Shown one piece after another: positions 35,801-47,093 of a DNA stretch of 64,000 nucleotides (position 1 is the stretch's first letter; every line of letters starts with the position of its first letter). Made by a program: the position numbers and the translations under genes. Under the pieces are notes generated by a model that searched no databases, was not told the origin of the DNA, and was given only the letters and a program-made list of their open reading frames with translations. Location of the stretch: the NCBI GenBank assembly GCA_021014945.1, contig MU266329.1, forward strand, positions 1 through 64,000, in the 5' to 3' direction. The DNA comes from Leucogyrophana mollusca (Eukaryota > Basidiomycota > Agaricomycetes > Boletales).

Positions 35801-37611
35801 TATTGCGAGTTGCGTCTTGGGAGCTGCTCACCAAGGACCCATCGCGTCAATGCGATTGCCCTGATGTGACTGGAGCATCACACATGTATTCAAGCCGCTA
35901 ACCTACATTCAGTCTTCTGAGATGGCCCTTGGCTCCGAGTCCCCATTACGAATCTCCATACTAGGCCACAAAGGATTCCGAAAATACTTACCACCGTAGG
36001 GCATTGAAAGGGGGAGCTATCTTAAGCACCCACCTTCTTCCCTGCTAGTGGCTTCAGAGAACCCGTCGGTGGCCGCGAACAAGGCTTGCCCGAGGATACA
36101 TCAGACAAAAATAATGTACTGACCAGCATGCCTCCTATCATTCGAACGGTCTCATTTGTGAGATAGGTTATCCGATAATGCGAATAACACACCAGAAATA
36201 TGCACGTTCGCGTATGAGCCACGATTATCGGTGAATAGCAAGTGCTGTCACATCTGAATCTGAGAGGGAGGAGTGTGTCAGTATTGTAAGGCTATCCTTT
36301 GCCACCAATTGGCTAACAGAAGCAAAGCGTACGCCGATCCACGCCCACGACTATCTGGGCCTTAGCGACATGGTACACAAATTAATATCCGCGAGTCATA
36401 CATGACCCTTGAGTTGCGGCGCCGCGGGTCCTTGTAGAACCATAGAACGATGAATCAAAAGAGCCAGGGATGGACACAAATTAATGGCAACACGATACTT
36501 TGCTAGTCAACTGGTCAATATATCTTGCGTGCTTTCGGGGAGGTACGGCCGACCCGTCCACACGATAAGGATAGAGTGCGCCGTGCAGGTGAATACCATC
36601 GTAGACTCATACTTAAGTATAAGTCAATAGCATCTAGCCAAACACACCTTACTGAATGGGATTGCCATAGTTTACCCATTGAATCGAAGTCTCATTTATG
36701 GGATACGCAGTGGCGTACATTGTCAAGCTATAACCTGGCAACGCATTGATATTGAGTCATAGGGCGTCTTCCTCATACATAGATGAATCGTGTTACGTAC
36801 CACTGGGTCCTTTGTGCTTTGACGTCTGTCAGCACCCACCTCAAGGCCGTAACCAACATGTAAACACGAATCAACGTGCGAGTCGACATCAGAAGACTAC
36901 GGAGCTGCTGCTGCTGAAGCCCTCGACAAGCAATTTGTGGCACGCTGATTGACGGTGATTGTTGACTGTGACCTCGCTAGCACCTCACTGATACCATGCC
37001 AAGAAATTGTTGAGCAAGTGGTACCACTTCAGTGATTTGGTACGGTTCGCGACCAACCTGAACTGACGAGGGCCCTTCTGTGGGGGCCAAGGTGAGGGTA
37101 ATATTCCTCAGCTCCTCTCCTGGGCCTGTCCTCCATGTTGAATTTACTTGGATTCCGAACTGTATGTATCGCGCAAACCCAGCGGACAGAATGATGTGGG
37201 GGAAACTGGAAAGAGACGGGAATAGGTGAAATGCGTCGGGCTCGTAGTCCGCATTCGAACGATGATTCCAAAGACTGTCCTATCTGGAATATAACTCATC
37301 CGATTGTGTTGACAGCTTGTGGAGATTGTTGTGGCCGGCTGAGACCGTTGGGACACTTAGGTCGGTCGCGCTCATCGTTGCCTTCGTATGCGATTGGAAC
37401 GGAGCTGGCTCGATCAGTCTCAAGTGATCAAAAGCAAATTTACTCACCGCAAAAAGTGTCAGCCGTGGGTCATCCTTGCAGGCCAGGGCGGCGACTCCGA
37501 GGGACAATGTTGGCTCGAGGGCCCAAGTGTAATGCATATGTACATGTATGAATTATGTGTCCCCACTTTCAACCCATTCTATTTCCTGTATGAAGATGAA
37601 CAGCACTACAC
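32807..37611. other. Gene-poor region of about 4.8 kb
   Basis: The longest interval without a recognised gene. A 225-codon + frame (33980-34657) has hydrophobic segments (ISIAVIACTTFILYTHAVAL) but no family match, and the opposite strand is also open. A minus frame at 35999-36222 and several + frames at 34700-35500 are unassigned. At 36980-37420 minus-strand pieces look more coding-like: MSATDLSVPTVSAGHNNLHK starting near 37375, and EELRNITLTLAP with FLVNF-like neighbours nearer 37080. These could be exons of a small unrecognised gene, but I could not join them. No repeats or transposase motifs were seen. Confidence 0.4.
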
Positions 37612-40600
37612 TCATGGGACTGCGGGGAGCCCTTCTGACTCCACGGCAGCGTTATCTTCGGCACCCGCAACCTTTTCCTTCACGGTCCGTATCGGCTCAC
37701 CCTTGATGACCTTCCTGACCTCATCTGCGTCGAGAGTTTCATGCTCTACAAGGGCGTGCGCAAGCTGTAGCCCATATCCGTAATGGTCGTCAGTAAAGGG
37801 GATGCCCTGGGAAAGAAAGGGACGAACCCGATGGAGCTCCTCCTTCTTGTCATGAAGAAGCTTACTCACTCGCGCTTCCCCCGCTTGTAGAAGTCTGCAG
37901 ATAAAACATGTACGTCAGCCGTGGTGGTAACTGACGCGGCAGCCTGTGACACAATAAAACCCAGCAGGGAACCGGAAAGAGAATCCTTCCCCACCAAAAG
38001 GTGCGGCTCATGGCATCACCAGAATAGGATTTCGGATAAGAGGTCAAGTAAATACTCACTTCGTAATCTCGGCATCTATCTTCTCCCTCGTTGCGGGACT
38101 GATGGCTTCTTCATGGTCACTGTAATACACGGGGCCAACTTTTTCCGAGAAACCCCAATTCTGCAATTAGTAAAGGAGACGGTAGGAGATCGCACATCAG
38201 CTGGGAAATAACATGCTGGATAACTTATCATGGCTCTCACCTTGACCATGGCCGTCGCTGTTCGCGTTGCATGTTGAAGGTCAGACGACGCTCCACTTGT
38301 CAGTCCTCCAGTGCCATAGACTGAACGGTGCGCGGCGTTAGCTATTACTTGTAAGTTCATATACATCGGTAGCTCACCAAGCCCCTCGGCTACTCGTCCG
38401 CCCATACATACATCGATTGTAGCTAGGTATTCTTTCTGCGTTACCGAATATCGATCGTCTTCGGGAAGTTGTGAGGTCTATACCGCGCCCGATGAGTGCC
38501 CCTGGACTTTGACTATACGATAAAGGCACACGTACGACACCTAGCGCGTGACCACGGGGAACACAAGTCACTTTGTGAAGTGGCATTGCGCCTTCTGTAT
38601 AGAGAGCTGCCAAGGCATGCCCCCCCTACATCCACCCCAAGTCCACCAATCAGCCCGGTTCTCCCTGAGCGAGTAATGCGCACCTCGTGATAAGCCGTCA
38701 GCAGCTTATTCTTTTCGTCTATGTACGCGCTTTTTCGCTCGGCTCCCAAAAGGATACGATCCTACATCCCGGTAATGAGAACGGGTATTCAATTTCTAGT
38801 TTTTATATCATTGACAGAGACACTGCTAACCTTAGCCCATTCGAAATGCTTCAACGTCACCTCGCCAAAACCTTCCTTTGATGCCTGAATAGCCGCCTGG
38901 CTAGTGACACATACAGCATCAGAAGGCGTGAAGATACTCCCAGATAAGGACGAGAAGCTCACTTCACCATGTTCTGTAATTCAGCACCTGAGAATCCAGG
39001 GGTACCCCGCGCTAGCAGCATCGGGTCGACAGCTCGAATAATGTAAGACGATGGTCCCTAACGAGGGCCACTATCACTCACCCGTACTTGTCACCACCTC
39101 CTTCATGAAGTGCTGCAGGAGTTGGATGCGACCCCTTACATCGGGAAGCGGAACGGCGATGATTCTGTCAAAGCGGCCTGGCCTTGTGAGCGCACTGTAT
39201 AATCATCTTGTCAGATGGAGTATCTACCACTGAGATCCTCTAAACACTCACTGATCCAAACTTTCGGGGAAATTAGTGGCGGCAACCACGATGATTCCTT
39301 CGCTTTGCAAAAAGCCGTCCATCTCAACGAGGAGCTGGTTCAGCGTCTGCTTCATGTAATGCTGGTCTCGATGGCTCCGCTTCCCACCAACGGCATCTAG
39401 CTCGTCGATGAAAATGATGGCAGGCTGCTTCTTGCGTGCGGTAGCGAAGAGTTCACGCACGCGCTTGGCGCCGACGCCAACAAACATCTCCTCGAATTCC
39501 GAGCCAGATGCAAAGAAAAAAGGGACACCGGCTTCACCTGCTATGGCACGGGCGAGCATCGTTTTGCCAGTTCCCGGGGGACCAGTGAGGAGGACACCTT
39601 TGGGGAGCTTCCCGCCGAGCGAGGCGAAGATGGTCGGGTCCTTCAAGAATTCCACTACGTCGTGTAATTCCTGCATTGTGACTGTATTGGGCTCACGAAA
39701 TATATGCTAGTCATGGGTGAACGTACCTCCTTCGCTTCGTCTACACCGTGAACGTCGCTGAATCTGACGGTTTTTTGTTGAAGTGGTTCAAATTCAGTTT
39801 GTCGTGGTACAGGCTTCAGGAGACCGGAGTTTTCCAATAATACGGATAGAATGACAAGGATGACTGGCTTGCAGCGTGAGGACGATAGTACGCCAAATGT
39901 AATATTTCAGCGACTCACAGAAACCTCCCAAGGCCGTCAATACCAGAAATCGGACAAGTCGCATTATTGCCGACCCTTTGGCTAGATAATTGATACCATT
40001 AGCACAATGTACAACCATAGACTTGAATACCCACGTTCGCTGATAGTAACATGAATCGGGTTTCCACTGACGCCGCTACCACCACTCAGAGCCGCAGCCA
40101 ACTTAGCCATGTCAGGGCTCGATGCACCGGGACCAGCAAGAGAGACAGAAGCCGGTGTAACCGTCGCCCGTCCTGAGAGAACTTCATGAGCGATTTCCTG
40201 ACTGCGGGACGTCGCGCCGACGGGAGACGTAGGCGCCGAGGCATGAGTCGATGGTCTAGAGGAAATAGCGTCTGGAGTGGAAGGGGACGGTGAAGTCGAC
40301 AAAAGTTCTACGGGCTCCGGAGACGGACACGGAGGTACGGGGCCTGAGGAAGCGGCCAGGAGAGATTCACGTCTGCGCACTGCGGCGTTTACAGACGATT
40401 CGAGACCAGATTTAAGCAAAGACGTGAGATACAGCTGGAATGCAGCATCTGAATGAAGGAGAGGCGATGTGGAGTCCTACCGCACCAACCATAAGGATAC
40501 CTCAAGCGCTCTATGACGTGAAGGACTCACGAATTCGCACATGCGCTCCCAGCGAGTTATGACGAGATCATAGCCGGCCTTAGCCTGAGTGTCCACCAGC

Positions 40601-41005
40601 GCTTGGAACAAAGCGAGTTGTTTCGAGATGTCGGTAGGATTTGCATTAGCGTCCGCCTCAATGCGAGCGATGTTCGCCACTGTCGCGGGGGACGGTGTTG
40701 ATGTGGGTTTCGACCAGAATATGGACCCAAGCGATAAATTTCTACGAATACATGGCTGTGGCCATGGGATTAGTCTAGGGGAGTGAGATGCAGTCGGTAT
40801 AGATGGTGAAGATGTTAGTGTGAAAGTTCTTGGCGGAAATCTTATTGAGCGGACGCTGGAGAATGAGCGAAATTGGAGACAAGATTTGGGTGCTACTGAG
40901 CAACCTGGAGCTCGTAGTACACCAGAAAACTGATGGCATAAATGTTAGCAAAGATCATAATGGGATACAAGGGATTATAATGCTCACCAGCAAGTGCACG
41001 GACAT
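37612..41005 (-). CDS. Mitochondrial i-AAA protease YME1
   Basis: ATP-dependent zinc metalloprotease of the mitochondrial inner membrane, active side facing the intermembrane space. Start ATG at 41005 (MSVHLL, intron, then a long Ser/Pro/Arg-rich presequence). Next come [20 protein letters not shown], a low-complexity linker, one membrane segment ([19 protein letters not shown]), and the AAA module: GPPGTGKT (Walker A), FIDELDAVG (Walker B), [38 protein letters not shown]. The protease site reads [18 protein letters not shown], so HExxH is intact although the usual HEAGH is HEGGH, and an intron splits it right after [12 protein letters not shown] and [12 protein letters not shown] follow. The single membrane span and tail ([18 protein letters not shown]) point to i-AAA, not m-AAA. 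It shares a short promoter with the + strand GCIP gene. Confidence 0.9.
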
Positions 41006-41135
41006 GCGGCAACTGAAGACGTTTTGTGGAAAAGGCAGGGCCGATCGGGACACGCAAAGAAAGTCGGGACCGGCTGGATGACTAAGCATCCTCCTCCTCC
41101 CTGAGGCTATCTCCCTCACCCCCGCCGAGCGCAAA
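41006..41135. promoter_or_regulatory. Short bidirectional promoter YME1 / GCIP
   Basis: Only 130 bp separate the two predicted start codons, and the YME1 frame is open through most of it (an alternative YME1 start at 41146 would even overlap the other gene). Transcription in both directions must be driven from here or from within the coding regions. Confidence 0.55.
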
Positions 41136-42400
41136 ATGACCGACAAGCAGAAAGGTGAGTGTGTACATTATCATTGAGGCCATAGTCTGACCGATTGTTT
41201 TCAGCAATTGTAGCTCTTACACTTGCGTCTGAGACGTGCACCACTGCACTCTCTGCCTTGATATCTAGAAATCAAGTCGAGAAAGCTGACCCCCAGTCAA
41301 CTGATCTACCCGTTATTCTGAAAGATTTAGACTCGCTGCTCTCTCTGATCTACGCTTCGACGAACAAACTTTCATTGGCGTTGAAACCTTCGTCTCCTAC
41401 CTACTCAGCATCCCTGTCCGTCCTGCAAGATATCACCAAACACACCTCTGGCCTCATCCACTGTACAGACCTTCTCAATCCAGAAATACACGGCGCAACT
41501 CTCCGGGCGGAAATCACGTACTCCATAGAGAACATTATCAGATCTATCAGAGCGCTCGTACAGACGTTCTTAAATTTTGCTACACGTGGTCCCCCGCGCA
41601 CCAGCTCTGGCGCGGCTGGCGAGGAGTACCTTGTGCGAACTGGGACAGTCCATGACCTCATCGATAAAGCACGCGCCGCGAAGGGTATACCCAAGGATAA
41701 CGTATCCGCGGTATCTCAAAAGTGGAAGCAAGACAGAGCATCGCTCGACGATGGGATTCGAGAGGTGGGCGACATGATCGAGGATGCAATTAACGGGCGT
41801 GGGGATGATGGCATAGCCGATGAAGAAGACGGCTGGGACGAGCTCGGCCTGGGCGACTCCGGCCTGAAGCTGGACAAGGATGAAGTGGAACGGACGAAAA
41901 ATGTACATTATCCACTGTGTTCCGTGACGGTAACATATGTGATTGAACAAGCTTGTTTTCAGGTTCACGCTATACTACGCTTAACCACTCTCCTTCACAA
42001 ACGCGTCCACTTGGATCTTTTATCCTCCCCGTCGTCTGTGCCAAATATTTCCCTGGATGCGCTTTTGGCGCAATCCCATGCGCTCCTGGCCGCCTCTGAC
42101 GACTTTATTGCCACCCTCTACCCTCCACAAATCCCTTCTTCAGTGGCTAAAGAGCTCCTTTCATTCATTGATGTCATAAGAGCTCTGCAGACTAGCCTCC
42201 AGATTTTCTTGCCCACTACGGATTCTCTGGGAGAGCAGCTAGGCGCCCTCAATATTCAAGGAGGGAAAGCTGAAGGGAGGGAATCGAAGTCTAGCAAAAA
42301 TTGGTTTGATACGTGCTTTGACCAAATATACAAGCTGGCGACAAGTCTTGGGGCTACGCTAACTCAAGATAATATACCAAACACTAATGGTGGAACGTGA
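41136..42400 (+). CDS. GCIP (Grap2/cyclin-D-interacting) family protein
   Basis: 384 residues from three exons: 41136-41154, 41205-41902, 41963-42400. All-helical protein matching the fungal members of the family that includes mammalian CCNDBP1/GCIP. Landmarks: SLLSLIYASTNKLSLALKP, an acidic centre (DEEDGWDELG), the family segment LTTLLHKRVHLDLL directly after the second intron, and DSLGEQLGALN near the end. Its second intron is 60 nt and has no stop codon in frame, so unspliced RNA would read through with 20 extra residues. Cellular role in fungi is not established. Confidence 0.75.
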
Positions 42401-42533
42401 TGCCCACCCTGTCAACTGAACGAACAAAACATAATGGAACTGTAATTAATGGTGATAATGCAGGTATCTAGATTGATGGTATGCTACAAATGTCTGGAGT
42501 GGAAAGCATATGGTGTCCAGGGTTACCTCACGA
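42401..42533. other. Convergent spacer
   Basis: 133 bp between the stops of the GCIP gene and the acidic nuclear protein gene. Shared terminator region; no motif recognised. Confidence 0.5.
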
Positions 42534-44082
42534 TCAAGCTTCCCCCTCCTCCTTCGCTGCACTCCTCCCTTCGCTAGTTCTTCCCCGCTGCCGCCGCTCG
42601 TATTCATGCTCATCTCTGAATTTCGCAGCCAGGAAGTTTGGGTGCAGCGCTGTACTCCCTTCCTCTTTGAGCCGTTGTTCAAATCGTGCGATCTTCTCGG
42701 CCTGGGCTTGGAGGTCGAACGTGTGTTTCTAGCGGGTGTCGAGCAGGTAAGGTCTACGAGTAGTTAAGGTATAACTTTGAGGCTCACCGCTTCTTCTGCC
42801 CGCTTGGCTCGGGCTTCATCCCTCATCTTGTTTAACTCTTTCCGTCGCTCTTCCTCTTTTTCCCGTCGGTTGAGTCCAGAACGCGGTGTGCTTCCCCCAG
42901 GCTACATTTTGCGAATAAGTATCAATAGTCAAGTTCCAAAGAAGACGGACTTACACCCTTGAACAGCTCGGCGTACACACTTTTATCGCGCAGGTCAAAA
43001 TCCGCCGCACCTATCAACGCTGCGGGCTTGCGTGCCGTCGACGAGGACGTTGTAAGTTTCGACAGGTCGCTCTCTGGTGGTGGTTTGGCGGGGGCTGCTA
43101 AAGCTTGCAAGGGCGTGGAAGTTCCGGTCGATGCTTGTTTGGTCTTTTTGATCGGAGGGAGCTTTCTGATTTTCTTTGCGGGTATCGCTCCAGTAGGTGG
43201 TGCAGCAGACGGCGAGTCGATTTCGGGAACAGCCTCCGTAGCAGTGCTCACTGTGGCCTGTTGTTCGTCTTGGATGAACAGATCCGCTGCCTGCGGTTGG
43301 GTACTCGCTTGGCGAGATGCCAGGACTGTTGATTTCCGCTCGTCTTTCATCAAAATCTCCTTGTCCTTGTCTTTTTCCTTCCCTTTTCCTTTCGCACTCT
43401 TCAGAGCGCCAGGTTTCCTTTTCCCAGCTTTGCCTTTCTCGGGGACAGTCTTGCCTTTTGACCGTTTTGTAACGGACTCGGGTTCAAATTCGTCGTCGTC
43501 TACGTCTAAGAAAGGCAGAGCGCCATCGTCCATGATAAGGTCGTCATCTTCGAGCTCGGCATCATCAATCATGACGTCCGGGTCCTCATCGTCCGAGTAT
43601 ACGACCTGCCTTTTCTTCTTCCCGCTTGTGGTCGCGGCCCAACTTTTCTTCCCCTTTTTGACCCCGCCATCAAATTTGGGCTTCTTGACAGTGGGTACTG
43701 GCTCTTCGGAGAGGAAGCGCGTGTCGCGGGTATCGGGATCGTTCGAAATATCCGCGTCGCCGTCCACATCGACGTTCATATCCACGTTAACGTCGGCATC
43801 ATCTGCGACGTCATCATGCTCGACAGTCCTGGCGCGCTTGGTCGGTGGAGGCTCGAAGCGTGTATCTGCGCCTCCTACGCCTTCGTTGTATTCCTCGTCA
43901 GAGTCAGAGTCCACAAGCCTACGTTTAGATGATCTTCGTTTCACAACAGAGACCGAAGAAGGCTGTCCTCGAGCCAGTTAAGCAACCCTATGTGTGTTTC
44001 ATATACTATTCAGTTGCACCTGTGACTGTTCATAATCTGGTGAAGGCTTGCTGGGAATCCGTAAACGGATAGGGTCTGACAT
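42534..44082 (-). CDS. Acidic/basic low-complexity nuclear protein, family unknown
   Basis: Start ATG at 44082: MSDPIRLRIPSKPSPDYEQ, then an intron, then PSSVSVVKRRSSKRRL followed by acidic runs. The middle alternates acidic blocks (DSDSDEEY, DDEDPDVMIDDAELEDDD) and Lys-rich nuclear-localisation-like blocks (KKGKKS, GKGKEKDKDKE). After exon 2 (about 42957-43965) a conserved-looking C-terminal part follows: RDKSVYAELFKG, NRREKEEERRKELNKMRDEA, HTFDLQAQAEKIARFE and LHPNFLAAKFRDEHEYERRQ, with stop at 42534-42536. The tail is a long basic helix. The layout suggests a chromatin or nucleolar factor, but I do not recognise the family. Confidence 0.7.
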
Positions 44083-44278
44083 TTGCGAGTCAGGGTGGAG
44101 GTGGTCAAAGTTAGAAATTAGAGGCTCTTGGACAACAACCGTAAACAAACGCGTCCGATCATTAGTACCTGTTTAGTTTTAATTTCGTGGATGTTAGTCG
44201 TTTCAACTTGAGCTGTGATAACTGACTGCCTTTTATTTATCTATCACAAACCTTTCTTGGTTTATTCGCGCAACCAGA
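44083..44278. promoter_or_regulatory. Bidirectional promoter, nuclear protein / PheRS
   Basis: 196 bp between divergent start codons. No TATA box on the PheRS side; CT- and AT-rich. Confidence 0.5.
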
Positions 44279-45733
<1,455 letters not shown>

Positions 45734-45888
45734 TTAACGGTGCTAAATTAGTGTCTATCATGCATGCATCCAAATCGACCAGCACTGCTCATAGAGCCTC
45801 TAGAATACTAGTGTAGTGAATGTCCCGAAGCCATAATCCCATACCCAGCTCCCGCCCTAACCCCCACCCCGTCTAAACGCCACAAGTA

Positions 45889-46698
45889 TCATGGCTGCTC
45901 CTGGACGACACCAACCTGCGCAGCCCGTAGTAGCCGATCTTTGATCGTGTACCCAACTTTCTGGCACTCAAGGACAGTTCCAGGTTCTTTACCCGGTATT
46001 GGTGCCTGATACAGGGCTTCATGCCGGTTGGGATCGAACTTGTCACCTGTAGGATCGAAGGGCTTTACGTGATACTTGAAGAGTGTCGATAGAAGGAGGC
46101 GGTGAGTCATCTCTACACCGTGATGCAGCTCGTTGAGGTGCACTTGGGCTGATTTCGGGGCTGATGTCGAAGGCGACGGGGTTTCTGGCGCCGAAGAAGG
46201 CGAGGATTCAGAAGGTGCAAGCGCGGATTGTGGCACTGATGCGAGTGCGAGTGCAAGGACGTCGACAGTCTCTAGTAGGTCGCCAGCGAACCGCGTGATG
46301 GCGAAGTCACGCTGTTGCTCTTTTTCGCGTGCGGCGTTGCGTTGCAAGTTCAAGAAATCCGCTTGTAGGTATTGCAGGCGGCCCTACAGCAAGGTCAGCA
46401 CGCAGATTACACTGACATCACCGGAAAAGATGTGCACCTTGAGCTCAACAGCTTCTGCCTCCTTTGCCTTCAATTTCGCGAGCAGCTCCGCCTCTGGAGT
46501 GACCTCGACTTTCTCAGGCTCTGTTGGACTCGATTCTGACGCGGCTGGTGATGCCTTGTCATCGGAGTACCGTCGTGTGCCGAGTGCTAATCGCCGACTG
46601 GGGTGACCAAGAGCCTGAACGGACGAGCGGCCTATTGCTCTGGACGACAGCGAAGCCGTACACGAGCGGAATGCCTGCCGGGCGTATGCTGAGCTCAT
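45889..46698 (-). CDS. MGE1: GrpE-type nucleotide exchange factor, mitochondrial
   Basis: Cochaperone that releases ADP from mitochondrial Hsp70 during protein import and folding. Two exons (46438-46698, 45889-46383) give 251 residues. N-terminal presequence (RQAFRSCTASLSSRAIGR), then a coiled-coil-prone helix (AELLAKLKAKEAEAVELK), GrpE core LQADFLNLQRNAAREKEQ, and the beta-domain end (FDPNRHEALYQAPIPGKEPG, VGYTIKDRLLRAAQVGV). A Ser/Pro-rich insert (SPSSAPETPSPSTSAPKS) separates the helix from the core, longer than in yeast Mge1. Divergent from the C1-THF synthase gene. Confidence 0.93.
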
Positions 46699-47093
46699 TG
46701 CTGGTTTTTGGGTGATTTTGGATGTTCGTTTCTGTCCTCCACAAAGGCCAGAGACAGACGGACTGGGGCCGGCTCACCAAAATTTTCGGAAATGCAGCGT
46801 GGGAATGAAAATACGTGTTCGGCCGTAAACCTGCCGCTTGGAGAGGCTCGGAAGGTCCTTCGGGCTTACTGCTGGCGCAGGAACGGACAGGGAGAAAAAA
46901 TAGACGAGGGGTTCGACGAGTCATAACGCAAGGACTCTTCTTCTCCCTCCATCTGTTCCTTTATTTTTCCACCGTCGTCTGGTTTTTTCACTGGGTCGCG
47001 TTGGACGGCCTGGGGATATTTCATCGCCCTTAGACCGGCGACCAACCAAATACGGAAGCCGATAAGTTGCGTGAGGCATTTATTAACCCGAGG
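46699..47093. promoter_or_regulatory. Divergent region MGE1 / C1-THF synthase
   Basis: 395 bp between start codons; both products act in mitochondria. Pyrimidine-rich tracts precede the synthase start (TTCTTCTCCCTCC near 46937). No TATA box seen. Confidence 0.5.

Noticed and set aside
42959..43981. 340-codon open frame on the + strand
   Set aside because: It is the exact antisense of the acidic nuclear protein gene; Ser/Phe-rich text arises from the Lys/Glu/Asp codons on the other strand.
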